This document shows, piece after piece, positions 1 to 7,381 of a stretch of DNA of 51,143 bases. Each line of letters begins with the position of its first letter. Position 1 is the first letter of the stretch. Source of the DNA: Streptomyces althioticus (GTDB lineage Bacteria; Actinomycetota; Actinomycetes; Streptomycetales; Streptomycetaceae); NCBI GenBank assembly GCA_014649355.1, contig BMSW01000029.1, forward strand, positions 1 to 51,143. Reading direction: 5' to 3'. The notes below the pieces were generated by a model. It had not been told where the DNA came from and did not search any database. It saw only the letters and a list, made by a program, of their open reading frames with translations. The position numbers were made by a program, and so were the translations under genes.

Positions 1-117
1 ATCGAGCCGTTCGCGCCGTTCGCCGCGTCCGACAGGAAGCAGGTGCTCGCCGAGGGCGAGGCTCTGCTGGCCTTCGCCGGAGAGGACGCGGAGGAGCGGA
101 ACGTACGTTTCGTGTGA
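1..117 (+). CDS. C-terminal end of a winged-helix DNA-binding-domain protein (partial)
   Basis: The window opens inside a forward gene. The first 38 codons read in frame from base 1 to a TGA at 115-117. The tail (IEPFAPFAA near its start, then an acidic stretch and NVRFV at the end) resembles the C-terminus of the large actinobacterial winged-helix DNA-binding-domain family (HTH_42), which typically ends with an EPF-rich strand and a helix. The catalytic or DNA-binding part lies outside the window, so the family assignment rests on the tail only. Confidence 0.4.
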   Translation: MEPFAPFAASDRKQVLAEGEALLAFAGEDAEERNVRFV

Positions 118-137
118 CGGCGGGACGCACGGCGGGA

Positions 138-494
138 TCATCGCGTACTCGAACCAGTCGTTCGCCGGGAGCCGGTCGGGCGGCGTGGGGACGTCGAGGC
201 CGTCGCCGAACAACAGCGCGCCGGAAGCGGCCACCTCGGCGAGCGCGTCGAGCCCCGGGCGCGCCCGACCGCCCACTGTTCCGTCTGCGGCCACTGGTCC
301 CGCGGCTCGAAGTACGTGCCGGCGTCCTGCGCGATGATGAAGCCGCCGTCGCGCTCCACCACCTCGAAGGCCAGGTCGCGGCCGCCGCCGCCCTCCCAAC
401 AGCGGCGGAGCACGGCGCCGAACGGGTCGCCTTGTTCGGGCTCGTGGCCGGGGGCGCCTGCAGCGCCCGCCGGGGTGCTGGTAGCCGTGGTCAT
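138..494 (-). pseudogene. Broken SAM-methyltransferase-like gene (N-terminal remnant)
   Basis: The reading frame starts at ATG 494 and gives MTTATSTPAG, then DPFGAVLRRCWEG, FEVVERDGGFIIAQDAG and FEPRDQWPQTEQWA. This resembles the opening segment of Streptomyces class I SAM-dependent methyltransferases, which runs directly into the glycine-rich SAM loop. Here the loop is missing. After EQWA (near base 260) this frame turns into Arg/Ser/Thr-rich nonsense ending at 138. A neighbouring frame instead carries protein-like sequence (LDALAEVAASGALLFGDGLD, then DWFEYAMIPP) that runs antisense into the upstream gene without a stop. I read this as a deletion/frameshift relic. A short intact gene of unknown function is the alternative. 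Confidence 0.4.
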
Positions 495-681
495 GTGTCC
501 CGCGCCCACGCCCGTACGCGAGCAGCAGATCGCCCGGCTCCGGTGCGCATCCGGGAGGGTGCCACCGAGCTCCGCGAGGACCGGCCCCCAAGACAGGCGC
601 GGCGTCCCCCGCCACACCGGAGGCGCTGGTGCCGCCCTGAAGAGGGGACCCCACGCCCTCCGCACCGGCGGAGCCGAACAG

Positions 682-921
682 CTACGCCGGGTTCGTCGCC
701 GGTTCCGCCGGTGCGTGGTCGGGTTCGTACCGCAGCAGATCCCCCGGCTGGCACTCCAGTACCTCACACAGCGCGGCGAGCGTCGTGAAGCGGACCGCCT
801 TCGCCCGGCCGTTCTTCAGGACGGCCAGGTTCGCCGGGGTGATGCCGACGCGTTCGGCGAGTTCGCCCACGGACATCTTGCGCCGGGCGAGCATCACGTC
901 GATGTCGACGGCGATCGGCAT
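682..921 (-). CDS. Small XRE/Cro-type helix-turn-helix regulator (YozG-like)
   Basis: This 79-residue protein is essentially one HTH domain (about residues 14-68). Helix 2 and the recognition helix are visible in SVGELAERVGITPANLAVLK, followed by the family signature FTTLAALCEVLECQPGDLLRYE. Its ATG shares one base with the stop of the preceding DUF2975 gene (TGATG at 919-923), so the two are translationally coupled. Pairing of a YozG-type XRE protein with a DUF2975 membrane protein is a recurrent arrangement in Firmicutes and Actinobacteria. The likely role is autoregulation of this two-gene operon through the palindrome at 1451-1467, which is inference. Confidence 0.85.
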   Translation of the reverse strand: MPIAVDIDVMLARRKMSVGELAERVGITPANLAVLKNGRAKAVRFTTLAALCEVLECQPGDLLRYEPDHAPAEPATNPA

Positions 922-1418
922 CAGATCACCTCGGCCAGCTCGGCCCGCATCCGGGAGGCCTCCAGCTCCCGCGCCACGGCCTGGGCCAGCAGCATCCGCA
1001 GGACCAGCACGACGAGCGCGATGCCCCCGACGGCCAGGCCGACCCCGCCGACCAGGAGCACGACGCCGGGCGCGACGGCTTCCCCGGGCGCCAGCAGCGC
1101 GCCGAGCGTGAAGACCAGCAGGGCCGCGGCGACGAAAGCGCCGATCACGATGTGGACGTAGCGGAAGGCGGCGTAGGAGAAGACCGTGCCGCGGCGAGCC
1201 ATGGTCACCAGCCGCCAGACGCAGATCAGCACGGTCTGTGCGGCCAGCACGATGAGCACGACGACGGCCAGGAGCGGGGTCCGCACGTAGGCGTACCGCT
1301 CGTCCAGCCCGTCGAGGTCGCTCGCCAGCAGCGGCACCATCAGCGTCTGCACCGCCAGGGAGCCCGCCAGCAGCGCCGCGATCACCGCGCGCAGCGCGAG
1401 CACGGTTACCTGTCCCAT
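921..1418 (-). CDS. DUF2975 domain membrane protein
   Basis: A 165-residue integral membrane protein with four hydrophobic segments (about residues 5-30, 47-70, 87-110 and 114-145) and a short charged cytoplasmic tail (LEASRMRAELAEVI). Length and topology match DUF2975. I chose the ATG at 1418 because GGAGGA lies six bases upstream; the in-frame GTG at 1424 sits too close to that site. It is the first gene of the operon with the XRE regulator. The function of the family is not established. Membrane location and coupling to an HTH partner suggest a sensor or accessory role. Confidence 0.8.
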   Translation of the reverse strand: MGQVTVLALRAVIAALLAGSLAVQTLMVPLLASDLDGLDERYAYVRTPLLAVVVLIVLAAQTVLICVWRLVTMARRGTVFSYAAFRYVHIVIGAFVAAALLVFTLGALLAPGEAVAPGVVLLVGGVGLAVGGIALVVLVLRMLLAQAVARELEASRMRAELAEVI

Positions 1419-1450
1419 CGCCACTCCTCCACTCGAAGCACGATGGGAAT

Positions 1451-1467
1451 CTATCGATTTTCGATAG
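1451..1467. promoter_or_regulatory. Palindromic operator candidate upstream of DUF2975-XRE operon
   Basis: CTATCGA and TCGATAG form a perfect 7-base inverted repeat around TTT, 33 bases before the DUF2975 start codon. It is an A/T-rich island in very G+C-rich DNA, at the position expected for the promoter. Binding by the adjacent XRE protein is inference. Confidence 0.5.
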
Positions 1468-1494
1468 CCCGCGCAATTCCGGGCGGCCGGTCCG

Positions 1495-2808
1495 TCACTG
1501 GGCCGAGACGGTCAGGCCTCCTCGCCGGGGTGAGGCGAAACCCTCCAGCCCGTCGCGGTCCAAGCCGCTATCCCGCGCCACCTCCGCCTCGTCCAGGGCG
1601 CCGCAGTCCAGGCCGCGCAGCAGATACCCCGCGAGAGCCTTCGCCGTGGCCGGCTCGTCCATCACGTCCCCGCCGGACTGTTCTGCGTACCGCCGGAGAC
1701 GGGCGGCGGCCGTCGCGAAGCCCTCCCGGTAGAAGGCGAAGACGGCGGCGTAGCGGGTGGGGAGGTGGCCGGGGTGCATGTCCCAGCCCTGGTAGTAGGC
1801 GCGGGCGAGGGCGCGGCGGACGAGACCGTGGTGGAGGCGCCAGGCGGCGTGGACCTGCTCCGTGGGGCCGACCGGCAGCACGTTGGTGGAGCCGTCGGAG
1901 AGGCGGACCCCCGTGCCGGCGGCGGCGACCTGCATGACGGCCTTGGCGTGGTCGGCGGCGGGGTGGTCGGAGGACTGGTGCGCGGCCGAGACGCCGAGGC
2001 AGGCGCTGTAGTCGAAGGTGCCGTAGTGCAGTCCGGTGGCGCGGCCGTCGGCGGCCTGGATCATGCGGGCGACGGTGGCGGTTCCGTCGGCGGCCAGGAT
2101 GGACTGGCTGGTCTCGATCTGGATCTCGAAGCCGATGCGGCCGGGTGCGAGGCCCCAGGTCTTCTCGAAGGCGTCGAGCAGCCTCGCCATGGCGGTGACC
2201 TGCTCGGCGTAGGTGACCTTGGGGAGGGTGAGGACGAGGCCGTCGGGCAGTCCGCCGGCCCGCATCAGGCCGGTGAGGAAGATGTCGAGGGTGCGGATGC
2301 CGCGGTCGCGGACGGCCGCCTCCATGCACTTCATGCGGATGCCGGCCCAGGGGGCCGCGGTGGCCGGTGTGCCGTGCGCGGCGGCCTCGGCGACCAGCCG
2401 TGCGGCGCGGGCGGCGGTCTCGTCCTCCTCGGCGTCGGGGCGGTGACCGTAGCCGTCCTCGAAGTCGACGCGCAGGTCCTCGACCGGTTCGCGCTCCAGC
2501 TTGGCGCGGACCCGGGCGTACACGTCCTCGGCGAGGGCGCCGTCCATCCCGAGGACGGCGCCGAACGAGGCCGCGTCGGGCGCGTGGTCGTCCAGCGCCG
2601 CGAGGGCCTGGTCGCCCCACTCGCGCACGGTGTCCGCGGTGAACCGGTCGCCGGGGACGTACACGGTGTGGACGGGCTGACGGGTTCCCGGGTCCCCGGG
2701 GTACAGGCGCTCCAGTGCGGCGTCGACCGGTGCGAGGGAGGCGCCGATCTCCTCGGCGACGGCGCCCGCCAGACTCGTCGGCACCCGCTCCTGCTGCCCT
2801 TGGCCCAT
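1495..2808 (-). CDS. DUF6986 family aldolase/citrate-lyase-like protein
   Basis: A 437-residue protein of the HpcH/HpaI aldolase-citrate lyase beta superfamily. It has a TIM-barrel with an acidic metal site in DLRVDFEDGYG (about residues 113-123) and strands ending in IGFEIQIETSQSI and GLHYGTFDYSACLG, where Glu/Asp side chains would bind Mg2+. Enzymes of this fold cleave or form C-C bonds of CoA thioesters or 2-oxo acids. The substrate of DUF6986 is not established. The start is ATG 2808 with GGAGGG six to nine bases upstream; an upstream in-frame ATG at 2865 lies on the operator and is unlikely. It is monocistronic, converging on nothing and separated from etfA by two hairpins. Confidence 0.75.
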   Translation of the reverse strand: MGQGQQERVPTSLAGAVAEEIGASLAPVDAALERLYPGDPGTRQPVHTVYVPGDRFTADTVREWGDQALAALDDHAPDAASFGAVLGMDGALAEDVYARVRAKLEREPVEDLRVDFEDGYGHRPDAEEDETAARAARLVAEAAAHGTPATAAPWAGIRMKCMEAAVRDRGIRTLDIFLTGLMRAGGLPDGLVLTLPKVTYAEQVTAMARLLDAFEKTWGLAPGRIGFEIQIETSQSILAADGTATVARMIQAADGRATGLHYGTFDYSACLGVSAAHQSSDHPAADHAKAVMQVAAAGTGVRLSDGSTNVLPVGPTEQVHAAWRLHHGLVRRALARAYYQGWDMHPGHLPTRYAAVFAFYREGFATAAARLRRYAEQSGGDVMDEPATAKALAGYLLRGLDCGALDEAEVARDSGLDRDGLEGFASPRRGGLTVSAQ

Positions 2809-2865
2809 GCCACCCTCCCAGACGTCCGCGATCCGGAACCCGGCACCGCGTTTCCGCGACGCCAT

Positions 2866-2882
2866 TTCAACAATTCGTTGAA
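2866..2882. promoter_or_regulatory. Inverted-repeat operator upstream of DUF6986
   Basis: TTCAAC and GTTGAA form a perfect inverted repeat around AATTC, 58 bases upstream of the DUF6986 start and in the promoter zone. The shape (about 17 bases, TTGAA half-sites) suits an IclR-type regulator, but no such gene is in the window. Confidence 0.5.
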
Positions 2883-2916
2883 GGACGGTATCCGCCGGTC
2901 TCCACGAGGGTCAACA

Positions 2917-2949
2917 CCGTCCTACGGGCCGGTCCGGCCCGTAGGACGG
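2917..2949. terminator. 15-bp perfect hairpin
   Basis: CCGTCCTACGGGCCG pairs perfectly with its reverse complement around GTC. It lies just downstream of the stronger etf terminator and may be a backup terminator. It has no T tract. Confidence 0.5.
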
Positions 2950-2965
2950 GCCCGGCGGAACGCGA

Positions 2966-3002
2966 CGAGGCCCCCGCGACCGGTGCGGTCGCGGGGGCCT
3001 CG
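2966..3002 (-). terminator. Terminator of the etfBA operon
   Basis: A perfect 17-bp G+C-rich stem (CGAGGCCCCCGCGACCG and its complement) with a 3-base loop sits 18 bases past the etfA stop. A U tract is lacking, as is common in Streptomyces. Confidence 0.8.
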
Positions 3003-3019
3003 GACGGTTCCGGAGGTGA

Positions 3020-3982
3020 TCAGCCCTTGCGGGTCTTGATCTCCTCGGTCAGCTGCGGGACGACGTCGAACAGGTCGCCGACGACACCGAAGTCGACGAG
3101 CTCGAAGATCGGAGCCTCGGCGTCCTTGTTGACGGCCACGATGGTCTTCGAGGTCTGCATGCCGGCGCGGTGCTGGATCGCGCCGGAGATGCCGTTGGCG
3201 ATGTACAGCTGCGGCGAGACCGACTTGCCGGTCTGGCCGACCTGGTTGGTGTGCGGGTACCAGCCGGCGTCGACGGCGGCACGCGAGGCGCCGACGGCCG
3301 CGCCGAGCGAGTCGGCGAGGGCCTCGATGATCGAGAAGTTCTCCGCGCCGTTGACTCCGCGGCCGCCGGAGACGACGATCGCGGCCTCGGTGAGCTCCGG
3401 ACGGCCGGTCGACTCACGCGGCGTGCGGCCGGTGACCTTGGTGCCGGTCGCCTGCTCGGAGAACGTGACGCTCAGGGACTCGACCGCGCCGGCGGCCGGG
3501 GCGGCCTCCACGGCGGCCGAGTTCGGCTTGACCGTGATGACCGGGGTGCCCTTGGAGACACGGGACTTGGTGGTGTAGCTCGCGGCGAACACCGACTGGG
3601 TGGCCACCGGGCCCTCGTCGCCGGCCTCGAGGTCGACGGCGTCGGTGATGATGCCGGAGCCGAGACGCAGCGCCAGGCGGGCGGCGATCTCCTTGCCCTC
3701 GGCGGAGGACGAGACCAGCACGGCGGCCGGGGAGACGGCCTGGTGGGCGGCCTGGAGGGCGTCGACCTTCGGCACGACCAGGTAGTCGGCGTACTCGGCG
3801 GCCTCGTGGGTGAGGACCTTGATAGCGCCGTGCTCGGCGAGCGTGGCGACGGTGTCGCCGGCGCCGTTGCCCAGCGCCACGGCGACCGGCTCGCCGACGC
3901 GGCGGGCGAGGGTCAGCAGCTCCAGGGTCGGCTTGCGGACGGCGCCGTCCACGTGGTCGACGTAGACGAGAACTTCAGCCAT
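3020..3982 (-). CDS. etfA: Electron transfer flavoprotein alpha subunit
   Basis: This 320-residue protein has the usual ETF-alpha layout. The N-terminal ETF domain covers about residues 1-180. The C-terminal FAD-binding domain (about 200-315) contains VSGGRGVNGAENF, GASRAAVDAGWYPHTNQVGQ, TGKSVSPQLYIANGISGA, IQHRAGMQTS and the terminal VGDLFDVVPQL. The heterodimer takes electrons from acyl-CoA dehydrogenases into its FAD and passes them to the quinone pool. It follows etfB on the same strand after a 61-base gap and ends at a strong hairpin. The family is certain. No matching ETF-quinone oxidoreductase is in the window. Confidence 0.97.
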   Translation of the reverse strand: MAEVLVYVDHVDGAVRKPTLELLTLARRVGEPVAVALGNGAGDTVATLAEHGAIKVLTHEAAEYADYLVVPKVDALQAAHQAVSPAAVLVSSSAEGKEIAARLALRLGSGIITDAVDLEAGDEGPVATQSVFAASYTTKSRVSKGTPVITVKPNSAAVEAAPAAGAVESLSVTFSEQATGTKVTGRTPRESTGRPELTEAAIVVSGGRGVNGAENFSIIEALADSLGAAVGASRAAVDAGWYPHTNQVGQTGKSVSPQLYIANGISGAIQHRAGMQTSKTIVAVNKDAEAPIFELVDFGVVGDLFDVVPQLTEEIKTRKG

Positions 3983-4043
3983 GGGACTTCTTCTCTCCTG
4001 CTTGCGAAGTATGAGGGGCGGGAAGCGAGCCGTGCCTTGCGGC

Positions 4044-4832
4044 TCAGATGAACTTCTGGCTCGCGAGGAACTCGGCGAGCTGCTTGCCGCCCTCGCCCTC
4101 GTCCTTGACGATCGTGCCCGCGGTACGGGCCGGGCGCTCGGACGCCGACTCCACCGTGGTGTAGGCGTTCTCCAGGCCGACCTCGTCCTCGTCGATGTCG
4201 AGGTCGGAGAGGTCCCAGGACTCCACCGGCTTCTTCTTGGCCGCCATGATGCCCTTGAAGGACGGGTAGCGGGCCTCGCCCGACTGGTCGGTGACCGACA
4301 CGACCGCGGGGAGGGAGGCCTCGAGCTGCTCGGAGGCGGCGTCGCCGTCGCGGCGGCCGGTGACCTTGCCGTCCTCGACGTTCACCTCGGACAGGAGCGT
4401 CACCTGCGGCACGCCGAGGCGCTCCGCGAGCAGTGCCGGGACGACGCCCATGGTGCCGTCGGTGGAGGCCATGCCGGAGACGACCAGGTCGTAACCCGCC
4501 TTCTCGACGGCCTTGGCCAGCACCAGGGAGGTACCGATGGCGTCCGTGCCGTGCAGGTCGTCGTCCTCGACGTGGATGGCCTTGTCGGCGCCCATGGACA
4601 GCGCCTTGCGCAGCGCGTCCTTGGCGTCCTCGGGACCCACGGTCAGGACGGTGACCTCCACGTCGTCGTCCGAGTTCTCCGCGATCTGCAGCGCCTGCTC
4701 GACCGCGTACTCGTCCAGCTCGGAGAGCAGACCGTCCACGTCGTCACGGTCGACGGTCAGGTCATCGGCGAAGTGCCGGTCGCCAGTGGCGTCGGGCACG
4801 TACTTCACAGTGACAACGATCCTCAAGCTCAC
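4044..4832 (-). CDS. etfB: Electron transfer flavoprotein beta subunit
   Basis: A 262-residue ETF-beta. It opens with MSLRIVVTVKYVPD, has the structural signature LDEYAVEQALQIAE (about residues 40-54), the AMP-pocket region around LTVGPEDAKDALRKALSMGADKA and the loop GMASTDGTMGVVPALLAERLG. It pairs with EtfA to bind FAD and AMP and receives electrons from acyl-CoA dehydrogenases. It is the first gene of the etfBA operon. The ATG start is preceded by GGAG about eight bases upstream. A 217-base leader region upstream carries promoter-like and palindromic sequence. Confidence 0.97.
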   Translation of the reverse strand: MSLRIVVTVKYVPDATGDRHFADDLTVDRDDVDGLLSELDEYAVEQALQIAENSDDDVEVTVLTVGPEDAKDALRKALSMGADKAIHVEDDDLHGTDAIGTSLVLAKAVEKAGYDLVVSGMASTDGTMGVVPALLAERLGVPQVTLLSEVNVEDGKVTGRRDGDAASEQLEASLPAVVSVTDQSGEARYPSFKGIMAAKKKPVESWDLSDLDIDEDEVGLENAYTTVESASERPARTAGTIVKDEGEGGKQLAEFLASQKFI

Positions 4833-4935
4833 GCCGGCTCTCCTACTGCATCGTCATTTCTGGCTGCCTGCCTGCAGGCAGCATAGGCGCCTCAAGCGGG
4901 CGGTCCCGGTCGGGGCGACCCACGCTCCGACCGAA

Positions 4936-4951
4936 ATATTACTCGTCAGTA
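4936..4951 (-). promoter_or_regulatory. Candidate etfB promoter and TetR-type operator
   Basis: On the minus strand TAATAT is a good -10 hexamer overlapping TACTGACGAGTA, a TACT/AGTA inverted repeat. No convincing -35 was found. A further 14-base palindrome (CTGCCTGCAGGCAG) lies in the leader at 4868-4881. Similar TACT...AGTA sites are often linked to TetR regulators of fatty-acid oxidation; that link is inference. Confidence 0.35.
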
Positions 4952-5049
4952 CACTCAGTTCCTGCCCGCTAAGCAAGCGCTTTGAACTGTGACCTTCGCA
5001 ACGCAGCGTAACCGGAACTCCTCCGGCCCGCGACCGGCGTCCCCACGTC

Positions 5050-5559
5050 TCAGTCGGGCAGTCCGCCGAAGCGTCCCTGGTGGTAGACGAGGGGGCGGCC
5101 GTGGCCCGTGGGGTCCCCGAGCAGCACCTCGGCCACCACGATCCGGTGGTCGCCCGCGGGCACCCGCGCCGCCACCCGGCACACCATCCACGCCGGCACG
5201 TCGTCGAGCACCGGCACACCCTCCGGCCCCTCCCGCCACGCCGTGCCCGGACCGAAACGGTCGGCGCCGCGGCGCGCGAAGGTCTCCGCGAGGTCCTGCT
5301 GGTGCTCGCCCAGCAGATGCACGCCGACATGGTCGGTCTCCGCCATCGCGGGCCAGCTGGAACCGCCCGTGGACACGCCGAACGACAGCATCGGCGGCTC
5401 CGCGGACACGGAGGCGAGGGAGGTGGCGGTGAAGCCGACCGGACCGGAACGGCCGCGCGCCGTGACCACCGCGACCCCCGCCGGGTGCCGGCGGAAGACG
5501 GAGCGCAGCAGGTCGGGCGAGGCGGGCCGGGCGGCGCCGAGGTCGGACGTTGCCGTCAT
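5050..5559 (-). CDS. Flavin reductase family protein (FMN-binding split barrel)
   Basis: A 169-residue flavin reductase-like domain protein. Diagnostic stretches are LRSVFRRHPAGVAVVTA, GPVGFTATSLASVSAEPPML (flavin phosphate/isoalloxazine loop), FGVSTGGSSWPAM, FGVHLLGE-type strand VGVHLLGEHQQDLAETFARR, and the terminal PLVYHQGRFGGL. Such proteins reduce FMN/FAD with NAD(P)H, usually for a partner monooxygenase. No monooxygenase partner is adjacent. The start at ATG 5559 has AAGGA nine bases upstream; the longer frame back to 5703 is Pro/Arg-rich and not protein-like. Directly upstream of etfB's region in the same orientation but separated by about 220 bases. Confidence 0.85.
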   Translation of the reverse strand: MTATSDLGAARPASPDLLRSVFRRHPAGVAVVTARGRSGPVGFTATSLASVSAEPPMLSFGVSTGGSSWPAMAETDHVGVHLLGEHQQDLAETFARRGADRFGPGTAWREGPEGVPVLDDVPAWMVCRVAARVPAGDHRIVVAEVLLGDPTGHGRPLVYHQGRFGGLPD

Positions 5560-5703
5560 GAAGAAATCCTTCTGGGAGGGGTCACGAGCGGGTGTGCGGC
5601 TGCTCACCGGCCCGGCCGCGTCCCGTGCGGGAGGACGCGGGCGTCGGCCGGGAGGGGGCCGGGTACCCGACGGCGGCGAGGGAGTCCCGACGATCCCGAC
5701 CAC

Positions 5704-5724
5704 TTGTTGTCAGGCTGACGACAA
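5704..5724. promoter_or_regulatory. Palindromic operator candidate upstream of flavin reductase
   Basis: TTGTTGTCAG and CTGACGACAA form a 10-base inverted repeat (one mismatch) around G. TTGTC/GACAA half-sites are typical of FadR/FCD-type GntR regulators. It lies about 145 bases upstream of the flavin reductase start and 65 bases beyond the thioredoxin stop. Confidence 0.45.
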
Positions 5725-5788
5725 CGAGCACGCAGCGTCAAGCGGGCCCCCGCGGATGGGAGATGTCTCACCATGATCGCGACGGCCG

Positions 5789-6142
5789 TCACAGCGCGGC
5801 GCCCAGGGCGGCGATCACGTCGGCCTTGCGCGGCTGTCCGGCCGCGCGCCGCACGACCCGGCCGGCCGCGTCGAGCACCAGCACGGTCGGGGTGCTCTCG
5901 ACGCCCAGCCGCCGTACGAGATCCAGGCGGGCCTCGGCGTCGATCTCGACGTGGGCCACGCCGGGGACCATGGCCGCCACGTCGCCCAGCACGCGGCGGG
6001 TGGCCCGGCAGGGCGCGCAGAAGGCGCTGGAGAACTGCACCAGCGTGGCGCGTTCACCCAATTCCGCGCCGAGTTCGGCCGCGAGACCCGGCCCCGCTCC
6101 GCCGTCGCCGCCGGACCGTCCCGTGTCGTCACTGCCTCGCAC
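5789..6142 (-). CDS. Thioredoxin-family protein
   Basis: A 117-residue single thioredoxin fold. The redox motif is FCAPCR (CxxC at about residues 41-44) in place of the classic WCGPC, followed by VEIDAEARLDLVRRLGVESTPTVLVLDAAG with the cis-proline in STPT. It would catalyse thiol-disulfide exchange in the cytoplasm; there is no signal peptide. The start is GTG 6142 with GGGAG upstream. The N-terminus has a Gly/Asp-rich leader of about 18 residues. The gene stands alone, divergent from the plsC-type gene. Confidence 0.85.
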   Translation of the reverse strand: MRGSDDTGRSGGDGGAGPGLAAELGAELGERATLVQFSSAFCAPCRATRRVLGDVAAMVPGVAHVEIDAEARLDLVRRLGVESTPTVLVLDAAGRVVRRAAGQPRKADVIAALGAAL

Positions 6143-6395
6143 TCGCCGCTCCCGCCCTGGGTGTCACGTCCAACCGTCTCCAGCGTCCCAGGCGCCGCGA
6201 AGATTCCCGCCCGCACCGCAAAACCCGAGGTCGACCGGCGGAACGTGACGAGAATCTCCGCCACGGACCGGCACCGGGGCTGGTTCACCGGCCGTTCTTG
6301 GGGCAGCATCAGCGACAGGCCGTAAACCTACGGCTGCGTAACTTCGACTGGGAGAGCCCCTTCCCAGGCAGAGAAGGAAGGGTTCCGACCCGCCC

Positions 6396-7124
6396 ATGGC
6401 AGAACTTGTCTACCGGCCCGTGATCGGCTTCGCCCGCACCCTGTTCAAGGCGTGGGACCTCAAGATCGATTGCCAGGGTTCGGAGAACATCCCGCGCTCG
6501 GGCGGCGCCGTGCTGGTGAGCAACCACATCAGCTATCTCGACTTCGTGTTCAACGGACTGGCGGCGCTTCCGCAGAAGCGGCTCGTCCGCTTCATGGCCA
6601 AGGAGTCGGTGTTCCGGCACCGCGTCTCCGGCCCGCTGATGCGCGGCATGAAGCACATCCCGGTCGACCGCACGCAGGGCGAGGCCGCGTACGAGCACGC
6701 GCTGCGTTCGCTGCGGTCCGGTGAGATCGTGGGCGTCTTCCCCGAGGCGACGATCTCCCAGTCGTTCACCTTGAAGAGCTTCAAGTCCGGTGCCGCGCGC
6801 ATGGCCCAGGAGGCGGGCGTCCCGCTGATCCCGATGGCCGTATGGGGTACGCAGCGGCTGTGGACCAAGGGCCACCCGCGCAACTTCAAGCGCAGCCACA
6901 CCCCGATCACCATCCGCGTCGGCGAGGCCATCGAGGCGTCCAAGGACAAGTACGCCGGCGCGATCACCCGCCAGCTCCGCGAGCGGGTGCAGGAGCTGCT
7001 GGAGGCGGCGCAGCGGGCGTACCCGGTGCGGCCGAAGGACGCGCAGGACACCTGGTGGATGCCGGCCCACCTCGGCGGCACGGCCCCCACCCCGGAGCAG
7101 GTCCGCGAGGCAGAGGCCCGCTGA
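6396..7124 (+). CDS. PlsC-type 1-acyl-sn-glycerol-3-phosphate acyltransferase
   Basis: A 242-residue member of the lysophospholipid acyltransferase family, which adds the second acyl chain during phosphatidic acid synthesis at the membrane. The catalytic NHxxxxD box is NHISYLD (His44, Asp49). Block II is RFMAKESVFRH; block III is VFPEATIS with Ala where most members have Gly (FPEGT). Block IV is VPLIPMAVWG. Length is normal for the actinobacterial group. A purine-rich stretch lies about 16 bases upstream, so the Shine-Dalgarno match is poor. A strong hairpin follows the stop. Confidence 0.9.
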   Translation: MAELVYRPVIGFARTLFKAWDLKIDCQGSENIPRSGGAVLVSNHISYLDFVFNGLAALPQKRLVRFMAKESVFRHRVSGPLMRGMKHIPVDRTQGEAAYEHALRSLRSGEIVGVFPEATISQSFTLKSFKSGAARMAQEAGVPLIPMAVWGTQRLWTKGHPRNFKRSHTPITIRVGEAIEASKDKYAGAITRQLRERVQELLEAAQRAYPVRPKDAQDTWWMPAHLGGTAPTPEQVREAEAR

Positions 7125-7136
7125 GACTCCCGCCCA

Positions 7137-7172
7137 GGTCCCGGGCAGCGTGCACAGCACGCACCCGGGACC
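7137..7172 (+). terminator. Terminator after the plsC-type gene
   Basis: GGTCCCGGG and CCCGGGACC form a perfect outer stem. The inner GCGTGC/GCACGC extends it across a small bulge around a 3-base loop. It starts 13 bases after the stop codon. Confidence 0.75.
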
Positions 7173-7188
7173 TTGCTGCGTTCTCCGG

Positions 7189-7320
7189 AGGAACCACCCA
7201 CCCCAGGGTCGCGGGGAACTGCGCGATCAGCCCCACAATGCCGCACGCACCGCACCGCAGAGGAACCACCCACCTCCCAGGGGCGCGGGGAACTGCGCGA
7301 CCAACCCCCACAACGCCGCA
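7189..7320. repeat. Two direct copies of a Streptomyces intergenic repeat
   Basis: Two copies of about 58 bases with a 72-base period (7189 and 7261) share AGGAACCACCCA, GCGGGGAACTGCGCGA and a C/A-rich end. From general knowledge this GCGGGGAACTGCGCGA-containing sequence recurs between genes in many Streptomyces genomes. No coding potential. It sits in the convergent gap between the plsC-type and transglutaminase-like genes. Confidence 0.7.
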
Positions 7321-7381
7321 CCCGCCACGCGACGGCACCTGACGACCTCACCCCCAGGGCGCCCAGGTTCATGACCGGAGG

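Noticed and set aside
1765..3039. Forward open frame of about 420 codons opposite DUF6986
   Set aside because: Gly/Val/Asp-rich antisense shadow; the real gene has a start, ribosome binding site and barrel motifs on the other strand.
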